64,000 nucleotides of DNA. It comes from an uncultured Prevotellaceae bacterium. GTDB taxonomy: Bacteria; Bacteroidota; Bacteroidia; Bacteroidales; Bacteroidaceae. Position numbers and translations under genes: made by a program. The DNA is taken from the NCBI GenBank assembly GCA_945865175.1, contig CAMBDA010000013.1, positions 1-64,000 of the forward strand. The letters run 5' to 3'. Below, piece by piece: positions 55,415-63,308 of this stretch (position 1 is its first letter; each line of letters opens with the position of its first letter). The notes below the pieces were generated by a model. It had not been told where the DNA came from. It did no database searches and was given only the letters and a program-made list of their open reading frames with translations.

Positions 55415-56002
55415 TCAGGTGAAGGACGGAGCGCCGCCGCTGTCGCTGCCGCTGCCACTGTCGGAGCCGCTACCACTGTCGGAGCCGCTGCCACTGTCGG
55501 AGCCGCTGCCGCTGCCGGAGCCGCCCGAGGGAGTGCCGCCCGAGGGGTTTTCGGGGTCTTCGATGGTGCCGTCATCGCTGGAGGTGACGCGCTTCACGAT
55601 GTTGCCGTTGCGGTCGTAGCAGGTGATGGAGATGCTCGTGTTCTTGAGCTCCTGCTTGATGTCGGTGTTAGGTGTGAAGATCACCCTGCGGCTGGTGATG
55701 AGCGAGCTGGCCACCATGTTGACATCCTCCACGGAGGTGGCGTTGATGCCGAAGCGCATCGAGCCGAGTCCGGGGATGGCCACGGAGTGTCCTTCGGTAG
55801 CCCATGCCTTGATGACCTCGCCGATGGCGTCCCAGGCAGCGTTGATGGCGCCCTTGCTGATGCCGCTGCGCATGGATGCCTCGTTGATGACCTTAGCCTG
55901 GGAGAGTTTGCTGTAGAGGTCGGCCTGCAGTACGTATGCGTATTTCTCTATGCCTTTCTGGAATGAGATGTTTCGTTCCTGTGCTTTAACTTTGATACTC
56001 AT
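55415..56002 (-). CDS. HU-family-like DNA-binding protein with repetitive Gly/Ser/Asp tail
   Basis: The product is 195 residues from the ATG at 56002 (MSIKVKAQERNISFQKG). The first 120 residues fit the HU-HIG-type fold of Bacteroidota: YAYVLQADLYSKLSQAKVI near residue 22, AINAAWDAIGEVIKAWATEG near 55, VAIPGLGSMRFG near 76, and SRRVIFTPN near 106. HU proteins bend and bind DNA. From about residue 150 the chain is a low-complexity tail of GSGSDS units. A frame open upstream to 56074 is not protein-like. It is transcribed away from the palindromic region upstream of hsdM. Confidence 0.8.
   Translation of the reverse strand: MSIKVKAQERNISFQKGIEKYAYVLQADLYSKLSQAKVINEASMRSGISKGAINAAWDAIGEVIKAWATEGHSVAIPGLGSMRFGINATSVEDVNMVASSLITSRRVIFTPNTDIKQELKNTSISITCYDRNGNIVKRVTSSDDGTIEDPENPSGGTPSGGSGSGSGSDSGSGSDSGSGSDSGSGSDSGGAPSFT
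55449..55520. repeat. 18-bp tandem repeat encoding the HU tail
   Basis: Three 18-base units (CCGCTGCCACTGTCGGAG, one with a single change) at 55449-55466, 55467-55484 and 55485-55502, and a degenerate fourth to 55520. They encode GSGSDS-like hexapeptides, so copy number could vary without breaking the frame. Confidence 0.75.
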
Positions 56003-56398
56003 AGTGATAGATAAGTTTGGGTTAATGATACACGTAAATTCACACTTGTCACTGATACGCTTGCGAACGGCCACTGCATACCGGTCTGCGCGTCACCATA
56101 CTCGCTCGTATCATTTGACAGTGCAAAATTACTGCTTTTTTTATACTGCAATGGGTTGTTCCGTCTGGCGAGCCTCCTTGTTCCGGATTGCGTGACATGC
56201 GGCACTGTCATCTCAAAAAAAACGTCAAATTAACGTTAACAAGTTAACACTTTCCGTCCCGTGTCCTTGGGGAACAGATACCTTAGGCCGGTTCACCTCA
56301 TTTTTTTCCTCGTGAGAAAAAAAAATCTCCCTCGCGGAGATCGATACAGAGTCCTGTAGCGCCACATGGCATCAAGGACATTGGCCTCATAGGGAAAT

Positions 56399-56575
56399 GT
56401 TAACTTGTTAACGCGTAACCTGCATTTAAAAAACGTTTTTCACTTTAAGGGAAAAGTTTAATATTATATATTATATATATTAATATATATAATATATAAT
56501 ATTACTATTTTTAACACTTTTCTCTAAGAGGCCCTCAAATCGATTTTTTTAGCGAGTTACGCGTTAACAGTTAAC
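56399..56575. repeat. Nested inverted repeat with a 44-bp AT palindrome at its centre
   Basis: The outer arms are GTTAACTTGTTAACGCGTAAC (56399-56419, 21 bases) and GTTACGCGTTAACAGTTAAC (56556-56575), which are inverted copies except for one extra T. At the centre, 56460-56503 is a perfect 44-bp palindrome made only of A and T. The flanks of the centre (GGGAAAAGTTT and its counterpart AACACTTTTCTCT) are also partly inverted. The whole could fold as a large cruciform or serve as a protein-binding array. Confidence 0.8.
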
Positions 56576-56697
56576 ACTTGGTGAGAAATTCCCGCAACAT
56601 GATGTTTTTGCTTTCGATGCAGGGGCTGTAATGTAGAAAATACATTCCACCCCCCTTCTTTTTCGGACAAATACTTGTCTATATTGCGGAGATTTCT

Positions 56698-56726
56698 TAC
56701 TTTTGCATTCGTTAACGATTAACGAA
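56698..56726 (+). promoter_or_regulatory. hsdM promoter with overlapping inverted repeat
   Basis: TACTTTTG (56698-56705) is a -7 element. Directly after it TTCGTTAA-CGA-TTAACGAA (56708-56726) is a perfect 8+8 inverted repeat located at the expected transcription start, a natural place for a repressor. It shares the GTTAA core with the repeats upstream. Confidence 0.6.
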
Positions 56727-56760
56727 GGCTATGAATGTCTGACTCAAAATCAAAGTATAT

Positions 56761-58275
56761 ATGGTAACAGGCGAGATAAAAAATAAGATTGACCAGATTT
56801 GGGACACATTCTTTGTGGCTGGTATTACGAATCCTATCACAGTACTGGAGCAGATGACCTATATCTTCTTCATGAAGATGCTCGATGACAAGCAGCTTCA
56901 GGAAGAAGAGAATGCTCGCGATTGGGATAGTGAGGTACAGAACCCTACATTTCTCGAAGGACAGCTTTGGGTGAATCCTGATGCTGTGAGCGATGAGGAG
57001 AAAGCTGGTGTACCATACGAGAACCTGCGTTGGCATGTGTTCAAGAACTTTGGTGCTGAAAACATGTTCAAGATAGTTCGACAGAGCGTCTTCGAGTTTA
57101 TCAAGCATATCGGTACAGGTGAGGAATCTGCTTATAGCCGTTACATGAAGTCAGCTATATTCCTGATTCCTAATGCTCGTACACTGGCAAAGGTTATTGA
57201 CGGTGTTGATGCTCTCGACATGAACAACCGTGATGCTATGGGTGATGTGTATGAGTATATCCTTGGCAAGATGGCAGCATCGGGTACAAATGGTCAGTTC
57301 CGTACTCCTCGCCACATCATCCGCATGATTGTAGAGATGATGGAACCAACTCCCCAGGATTACATCTGCGACCCTGCCATGGGTTCTGCCGGTTTCCTTG
57401 TTGAAGCTGTCAAGTACATCAAGGAGAACTACGAGACGGCAATGTATGTTGGCGAAGAGGCTCACCATATCAAGACAAGCATGATCAATGGTTATGACAC
57501 CGACCAGACAATGCTTCGTATCGGAGCCATGAATCTCCTGCTTCATGACATTACTGCCCCAGAACTTGCTTGGCGCGACTCACTCTCTGAGCAGAATGAC
57601 GATCAGAGCTGCTACACGCTCATCATGGCAAATCCTCCTTTTGCAGGAAGCCTTGACAAGGGTAATGTAAACAAGAACATCCTGGCCTACGCCAACACCA
57701 GCAAGACAGAACTTCTGTTCCTTGCTCAGTTTGTGCGTTCCCTTGAACTTGGTGGACGTTGCGCAAGCATCGTTCCTGATGGTGTGCTCTTTGGAACCTC
57801 GAAAGCGCATGTTGCTATCCGTAAGGAGATTGTAGAACACCAGCAGTTGAAGGCAGTCATCTCTATGCCTTCAGGAGTATTCAAGCCATACGCTGGCGTA
57901 TCAACGGCAGTACTAATTTTCACCAAGACCAACTGCGGTGGTACAGATAAGGTGTGGTTCTACGACATGAAGGCTGACGGCTTCTCTCTCGATGACAAGC
58001 GTTCTGAAATCAAGGACAATGACATTCCTGATATTGTCAACCGCTTCCACAACCTCAAAGCAGAAGAATCTCGTTCACGCAAGGAGCAGAGTTTCTTTGT
58101 TCCTGTAGAAGAAATCCGCAACAATGACTACGACCTCTCCATCAACAAATACAAGGAGATAGAGCGCGAGAAGGTGGTGTACGACAGCGTGGAAACCATT
58201 CTCGCCCGCCTCGACAAGTCGGAAACGGAGTATGTCAAGGGCTATAGCGAACTGTATAAGATGCTGGAGGAGTAA
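56761..58275 (+). CDS. hsdM: Type I restriction-modification DNA methyltransferase subunit
   Basis: The 504-residue N6-adenine methyltransferase starts MVTGEIKNKIDQIWDTFFVAG. SAM-binding motif I is DPAMGSAGFLVEA near residue 203, and the catalytic motif IV is MANPPFAGS near 290. GQFRTPRHIIRMIVEMM is the type I signature. It methylates with two HsdM and one HsdS. All motifs are intact, so it should be active if HsdS is made. Base composition is more AT-rich than the housekeeping genes to the left, consistent with horizontal transfer (judged by eye). It heads the operon. Confidence 0.95.
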   Translation: MVTGEIKNKIDQIWDTFFVAGITNPITVLEQMTYIFFMKMLDDKQLQEEENARDWDSEVQNPTFLEGQLWVNPDAVSDEEKAGVPYENLRWHVFKNFGAENMFKIVRQSVFEFIKHIGTGEESAYSRYMKSAIFLIPNARTLAKVIDGVDALDMNNRDAMGDVYEYILGKMAASGTNGQFRTPRHIIRMIVEMMEPTPQDYICDPAMGSAGFLVEAVKYIKENYETAMYVGEEAHHIKTSMINGYDTDQTMLRIGAMNLLLHDITAPELAWRDSLSEQNDDQSCYTLIMANPPFAGSLDKGNVNKNILAYANTSKTELLFLAQFVRSLELGGRCASIVPDGVLFGTSKAHVAIRKEIVEHQQLKAVISMPSGVFKPYAGVSTAVLIFTKTNCGGTDKVWFYDMKADGFSLDDKRSEIKDNDIPDIVNRFHNLKAEESRSRKEQSFFVPVEEIRNNDYDLSINKYKEIEREKVVYDSVETILARLDKSETEYVKGYSELYKMLEE

Positions 58276-58278
58276 GGT

Positions 58279-59487
58279 ATGAAGACAGGAAGAAGCGGAC
58301 AAATGTATCTGGATTTCGATGAGTATATCCGTCTTGGTGAACCAGAGCAGCAGGAGAAGGCTGCCAACTGGAGCATTGCCATTGGCTTGCAGGCTGTGGA
58401 TGGTTTGAAGCCATCGGAGTATCTCGTTGAAACAGCAAAGCGAAACATTGAGGGTGAAATATCCCTTGATGAAACCCAAAAGCTGATACACAATTACTAC
58501 ATCAGCAAACAAAAACGTGATACTCCTGATGACAGTGATAGCGAAGAAGCAGACAGGGTAAGTGCCAACATAGCAAGATTGCTCAGTTCCAAGGCACTCA
58601 ATTTCACATATTTCGGTTACACTCAAGTGCATCGTCAGATTTTTGAGGGAGTATTTAAGTTTGCTGGCAAGTTGCGCGATTACGAAATCAGCAAGCGCGA
58701 ATGGGTCTTGCGTGGCGACACCGTAAGCTATGGTTATGCTTTTGAGTTGAAACAGGCAATAGAGTATGACCTTGAACAGGAGCGGCAGTTCAATTACGGT
58801 GGTCTTTCTCGTGATGAGATAATCAGCCACATAGCTCACTTTGTGGCATACCTGTGGCAGATACATGCTTTCCCCGAGGGCAATACCCGCACAACAGCCG
58901 TATTCATCATTCAGTATCTGCGTTCGCTTGGTTTCAAGGTCGATAACGAGATGTTCAAGAATCACTCGTGGTATTTCCGCAATGCCCTGGTTCGTTATGT
59001 CTATAAGAACAACGAGGGTGTGATGTACGAGCCTAAATACCTTGAACGCTTCTTCCGTAACTTATTGTTTGGCGAACAATGGGTACTGAAGAATCGCTAC
59101 CTCATCATCAATCCACCTGCAGAATATGCAGAGCAGCCAAGGCTCGATGCCCCACAAGCACCGAACAAGTACCCAGCAAGTACCCAACAAGTACCCAACA
59201 AGCTCTGCACGGACAATCCGAATATTCTGACAATAGTGCAAGGAATCGGTCATGAGGAATGTAGCATAAAAGATTTGATGCAGCGCATGGGACTGAAAGA
59301 CCGTCCTTCATTTATGAATGTCTATCTCTCGCCAGCCATAGCCGAGGGTTACGTCCGTATGCTCTATCCCGACTCTCCACGCCATCCACGGCAGAAATAT
59401 CTGCTGACCATCAAGGGCAAAGGATTGTATAGCGGGTTAAGCGAAAGAGAAAGCAAAGGTACAGGCATCTCTGATTCGCAAGCATGA
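58279..59487 (+). CDS. fic: Fic-family protein within the type I locus
   Basis: The 402-residue protein has the Fic core motif HAFPEGNTRTTAVF at residues 196-209, in which His196 would be catalytic. Fic enzymes transfer AMP or other groups from nucleotides to proteins. The N-terminus (WSIAIGLQAVDGLKPSEYL, then NIEGEISLDETQKLI) resembles the VbhA-type antitoxin segment often fused ahead of this class. After a repetitive linker near residue 297 (APNKYPASTQQVPNK), the C-terminus looks like a winged-helix domain (CSIKDLMQRMGLKDR). It starts 3 bases after hsdM and overlaps hsdS by an ATGA, so it is an integral part of the operon. The substrate is unknown. Confidence 0.85.
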   Translation: MKTGRSGQMYLDFDEYIRLGEPEQQEKAANWSIAIGLQAVDGLKPSEYLVETAKRNIEGEISLDETQKLIHNYYISKQKRDTPDDSDSEEADRVSANIARLLSSKALNFTYFGYTQVHRQIFEGVFKFAGKLRDYEISKREWVLRGDTVSYGYAFELKQAIEYDLEQERQFNYGGLSRDEIISHIAHFVAYLWQIHAFPEGNTRTTAVFIIQYLRSLGFKVDNEMFKNHSWYFRNALVRYVYKNNEGVMYEPKYLERFFRNLLFGEQWVLKNRYLIINPPAEYAEQPRLDAPQAPNKYPASTQQVPNKLCTDNPNILTIVQGIGHEECSIKDLMQRMGLKDRPSFMNVYLSPAIAEGYVRMLYPDSPRHPRQKYLLTIKGKGLYSGLSERESKGTGISDSQA

Positions 59488-60770
59488 CAACATATAATAG
59501 TGTAAGCAATGGAAGCAAACGTGAGCAAATATACAAATGCGGTTGGCTCTGGAAAACAGGCTATTACGCAAAGACAAAACGGAAAGAAGAACGAGGTATG
59601 AGAGAAGGTTGGGAATATAAGAAGTTGGGAGAGGTGGCATCCTCGGAGTTAGGAAAGACTCTAAATAAATCAAAAGATACAGGCAAATTATATCCCTATA
59701 TCTGCGCAGTTAATGTACTATGGGATATGATTGATTTAACAATATTGAAGCACGCTTTTTTCGAAAAAGAAGAAATAGATCGCTATTCTGTTAGAAAAGG
59801 AGATTTACTTGTCTGTGAAGGTGGTGATACAGGTCGTTCTGCAATTTGGGAAAAAGAAGAACCTGTACTATACCAAAACGCACTTCACCGAGTTCGTTTT
59901 ACAACGGAAATGGAAGCACGTTTTGCAATGTATTGTCTTTGGCATCTTAAAAACAATGGTCAAATCGATCAAAAATACAGCAAAGGAGTAACTATTAAAC
60001 ATCTTGTCAAATCATCTTTGCTGTCAATTGAATTACCCGTCCCACCCCTCTCCACACAGCACACTATCGTCTCTGAACTTGACAAGATTAACGAGTTGAT
60101 TCGCCTGAAGAAGGAGCAACTGAAAGACTATGACAACCTTGCGCAAAGCATCTTCTATGAGATGTTCGGAGACCCTGTCGTTAATGAAAAAGGATGGGAA
60201 GTGAAAAAGTTGGGTGAGGTTTCGATGATTAAAACTGGGCCTTTTGGTTCTATGCTTCACAAGGAAGATTATATCACTGGCGGAATACCTTTGATTAATC
60301 CAATGCACATACAAAACTTCAAGGCTGTGCCAGATAGAAATTTTACAATATCAAAGGAAAAAGCAGCGGAGTTATGCAACTACCATCTAAAGATAAACGA
60401 TGTTATATTTGCAAGAAGAGGTGACATTGGAAGGTGTGCGGTTATTTCTGATAAAGAAGCAGGATACTTGTGTGGTACGGGGTCTTTATTCGTAAGATTT
60501 GAACGCAAGTTATCCTCTGTCTATACCATGTATGTAGTTCGAACAACTTCATTCATCAAGGAACTTGTGTCTAAAGCAAAAGGAGCAACAATGTTGAATC
60601 TCAATTCTTCTACTATGGAGAATCTAAGGTTTCCTATCCCCCCTCTCCCCCTCCAGCAACTCTTTGCCAAACGTATCGAACTCATCGAGAAACTGAAGGC
60701 GGAGGTGCAACAAACGATTAAAACCCTCGAAACCCTCCTTGCATCCCGAATGCAGTATTGGTTTGATTAA
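59484..60770 (+). CDS. hsdS: Type I restriction-modification specificity subunit
   Basis: The 428-residue frame has the two-half plan of HsdS. Target recognition domain 1 starts at GWEYKKLGEVASSELG near residue 41. Domain 2 starts at GWEVKKLGEVSMIKTGPFGS near 236. Each is followed by a conserved helix (HTIVSELDKINELIRLKKEQL; LFAKRIELIEKLKAEVQ) that spaces the domains. It decides the methylated sequence. The first ATG overlaps the Fic stop (ATGA); an ATG at 59598 gives a more usual HsdS start, and the 38 residues between are basic and unusual. The recognition sequence cannot be predicted. Confidence 0.9.
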   Translation: MTTYNSVSNGSKREQIYKCGWLWKTGYYAKTKRKEERGMREGWEYKKLGEVASSELGKTLNKSKDTGKLYPYICAVNVLWDMIDLTILKHAFFEKEEIDRYSVRKGDLLVCEGGDTGRSAIWEKEEPVLYQNALHRVRFTTEMEARFAMYCLWHLKNNGQIDQKYSKGVTIKHLVKSSLLSIELPVPPLSTQHTIVSELDKINELIRLKKEQLKDYDNLAQSIFYEMFGDPVVNEKGWEVKKLGEVSMIKTGPFGSMLHKEDYITGGIPLINPMHIQNFKAVPDRNFTISKEKAAELCNYHLKINDVIFARRGDIGRCAVISDKEAGYLCGTGSLFVRFERKLSSVYTMYVVRTTSFIKELVSKAKGATMLNLNSSTMENLRFPIPPLPLQQLFAKRIELIEKLKAEVQQTIKTLETLLASRMQYWFD

Positions 60771-60793
60771 ATTATCACAAGTGTAGAAACCGT

Positions 60794-61864
60794 ATGAATA
60801 ACGAGAATAAAGACATACTTATCAACTTGCTGAACCAGCATAAGGAGTTGGGCATATCTGAACAGATTGACTACAACAAGTTCTATTTGTACAGTATTAT
60901 TACCCATTCCACAGCTATAGAGGGATCTACCGTAACGGAAGTGGAAGCCCAGTTGCTTTTTGACGAAGGCATCACATCAAGCAAACGCACCATGAACGAA
61001 CAGATGATGAACCTTGACCTAAAGGCAGCATACGACTACGGCACGAAGTGGATTCGTGACCATGAGGATATTACGGTTGACTGGCTTGTGTATCTGGCAT
61101 CGAAGGTGATGGCTCGCACTGGTTCGGAGTACAAATCCCTCGGTGGAGATTTCTCAGCTGCAAGAGGCGAGCTACGCAAGTTGAATGTAACAGCAGGTGC
61201 CGGAGGTAAATCGTATATGCACTATCAGAAAGTGCCAATGAAGCTACAGACATTCTGCGAGGAACTGAACAAGCGTAGAAAAGCAATTGATCCTAATGAT
61301 GTAGCAGCTGTCTATGATTTGAGTTTCTGGGCACACTTTGAACTCGTTACCATTCATCCATGGGCAGACGGCAATGGTAGAACCTGTCGTCTGTTGATGA
61401 ACCTTCTGCAAATGGAGTATGGTGTATTGCCAACAAAAGTGCTGAAGGAGGATAAAGCCGAATACATACAGGCACTCATTGATACACGTGAGGAAGAGGA
61501 TATAAACATCTTCCTCAACACGATGGCGTCCCTCCATTGTAGGCATCTGAAATATGATATTGACACATTTATCAGTTCGGTAGCGAAAGAAATGGATTCG
61601 ACAAGCTCACCAGAACTGGTCGATAAACATGACGTTGTAAAGGAACTGGTCGATAAATGGTCGATAAAACCAAATTTGGCCGATAAATTGGCCGACATTC
61701 TTGTGTTTATGGCCGATAAAGACGAAATCAGAACAGAGATGATAGTTGGCAAATTGGGATTTACAGAAACAACTGCCAAACGTTATCTTCGTCAGTTGAC
61801 GGAATTCGGCTATTTGGAAGCACATGGAGGAAACAAGAACAGAACCTACGTTAAGAAGGCCTAA
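60794..61864 (+). CDS. fic: Second Fic-family protein with N-terminal inhibitory motif
   Basis: The 356-residue protein has a Fic motif HPWADGNGRTCRLL starting at His188. Its N-terminus holds STAIEG (residues 39-44), which matches the (S/T)xxxE(G/N) inhibitory helix; so it is of the self-inhibited class. After the Fic domain a repeated stretch (ELVDKHDVVKELVDK, then NLADKLADI) leads to a winged-helix C-terminus (GFTETTAKRYLRQLTEFGYLEA). It follows hsdS by 23 bases and precedes the hsdR remnant. The two Fic proteins of this locus are not copies of each other. Confidence 0.88.
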   Translation: MNNENKDILINLLNQHKELGISEQIDYNKFYLYSIITHSTAIEGSTVTEVEAQLLFDEGITSSKRTMNEQMMNLDLKAAYDYGTKWIRDHEDITVDWLVYLASKVMARTGSEYKSLGGDFSAARGELRKLNVTAGAGGKSYMHYQKVPMKLQTFCEELNKRRKAIDPNDVAAVYDLSFWAHFELVTIHPWADGNGRTCRLLMNLLQMEYGVLPTKVLKEDKAEYIQALIDTREEEDINIFLNTMASLHCRHLKYDIDTFISSVAKEMDSTSSPELVDKHDVVKELVDKWSIKPNLADKLADILVFMADKDEIRTEMIVGKLGFTETTAKRYLRQLTEFGYLEAHGGNKNRTYVKKA

Positions 61865-61902
61865 AAAGAAGCTTTTATCACTATAATGAAACAGTAAGAG
61901 AT

Positions 61903-62690
61903 ATGAAGAATTTCGACTTTATCCTACGACTGGCAGAGGTAATACCCAGCTTCAGTCAGTTGCACGCATACTGCGATAAGGCAGAAATCTTTCAGAAAAC
62001 CTTTCCGGAAGAAAGTGCCAGCAATGCACGCAAGGCATTGGAATGGTTGGTAAGAAACCACCTGCACATGGCGAATGTGACGCTCGAACCACGAGAGACA
62101 CTGAACGAAATGCTGAAGCACCCAGAGATAGATGCCTTCATCGATGAAGACTGGGAGTTTGAGCGCGACATGCGTACGGTAAAGAAGATAGGTAACTATG
62201 CTTCGCACACAGGAGCACAGGAGGTGAAGAAGAACGATGCCTTCATCTGCCTTCGCGCCTTTCGCATAGCGACAATGCTACACTCCGTAAGATTCAGAAC
62301 TTTGAGCAGCTGACTTCTGCCGACTTCGCAGAATTGGAGCGAATCTTCTTTGAGGAACTTGGTACAAGAGACGAGTACAACGAATTAGTAGAAGGTCATC
62401 CGTACAAGTCGAATGTGGCTGCCTTCATCCGTGTCATCAATGGCATTGACCGCAAGAAGGCACTCGACATCTATCAGAACTTCATAGAAGGACATAATCT
62501 GACATCAGAGCAGGAACGTTATTTGAAGAACATCCTCGATTACGTCAGTGTGAATGGTGACATTCAGACAAAGAACTTTACCGAGTACCCACTCAAAGCT
62601 CTAAACTGGCGTGTCACCTTCGGAGATCACTTCGTCAATCTGAAAGACTTCGTCAAGCAGATCCATCAAGTAATATCGGTAACAGCTTAA
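61903..62690 (+). pseudogene. hsdR: Gutted type I restriction subunit gene (hsdR remnant)
   Basis: The first part (61903 to about 62280) encodes the DUF4145-like N-terminal domain of HsdR (ASNARKALEWLVRNHLHMA, then VKKIGNYASHTGA). From 62283, in another frame, the C-terminal domain of EcoEI-type HsdR continues: IQNFEQLTSADFAELERIFFEELG, YKSNVAAFIRVINGIDRKKAL and YLKNILDYVSVNG, ending in TAA at 62690. HsdR proteins are near 800-1000 residues; all of the nuclease and DEAD-box helicase core is missing. Such a deletion removes restriction but not methylation. The remnant confirms that the locus was a complete type I system. Confidence 0.75.
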
Positions 62691-63308
62691 AGGTAGGTTC
62701 TATAAAGCAGAAAGGGTATGACGAAAATACGTGGATGCACATACAAGGTAAACCAGCATATTCAACCTGGTGCCTGAGCAATTTAAAGACTGGACGGCGG
62801 ATGAAAAAGCTCTCTACAACACGTTGAAAGTAGCGTTGACCTTCCCAAAGTGACTTCCTTGAAACACATTTTGACTTCCTTGAAAATTTGCACTTTCTCG
62901 TAATCGGGGACAGGGCCCGGATGGGTCTGTTGCCTATGATACGGAAATAACAAATCTGTCGAGAGCTGCCTCGTTTTTAATTCCCTCGAATTCGGGAAAA
63001 TTAAGTTCTGAAATCTTCGGCAAACTTAAACAGTACCGATTTTGATGAAGCGGCCGTTATTGACAAACTCGGTAATCTTCTCCTGCCTGAGGTCGTGTTT
63101 TGCGACTCCAAGCTAATAGCATACTAACAAAGACGAAGTTTATTGTATGATTTTCATCGTAATTGCAAGTTAGCAATAGCAAATAGTGAATATAAATGGC
63201 TATATTTAGTTAAAAACCGTATCATTTTGAGAATTTGCAAGGTAAACATGCTAAAAATCGATAGAAAATGTGTATCTTTGCGCACAAGTGTGCGCGACTA
63301 AGAAATAT
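62691..63308. other. Degraded intergenic region after hsdR
   Basis: No intact gene is seen. A short frame ending at 62852 (VPEQFKDWTADEKALYN, then TLKVALTFPK) looks like a protein tail of unknown origin. TGACTTCCTTGAAA is repeated at 62851-62864 and 62872-62885. The last 120 bases are AT-rich and include the promoter of the next gene. Confidence 0.4.
63273..63294 (+). promoter_or_regulatory. Promoter with palindrome for the AAA-ATPase gene
   Basis: TATCTTTG (63273-63280) is a -7 element. The next 14 bases are CGCACA-AG-TGTGCG, a short palindrome at the expected transcription start, possibly an operator or a 5' hairpin. Confidence 0.55.

Larger units (their letters stand above)
56003..56760. 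other. Non-coding region with nested inverted repeats
   Basis: No gene of protein-like composition is seen in these 750 bp. The stretch contains several GTTAAC words (56235, 56243, 56399, 56407, 56563, 56570). It also holds a large two-arm inverted repeat around an AT palindrome, listed separately, and the hsdM promoter. No DnaA-box-like TTATCCACA was noticed. Confidence 0.6.

Noticed and set aside
55449..55520. CRISPR-like repeat
   Set aside because: Units are contiguous, in frame and coding, with no spacers; no cas genes.
56399..56575. Chromosomal origin of replication
   Set aside because: AT-rich palindrome suggested it, but no DnaA-box-like sequences and no dnaA/dnaN-type genes are nearby.
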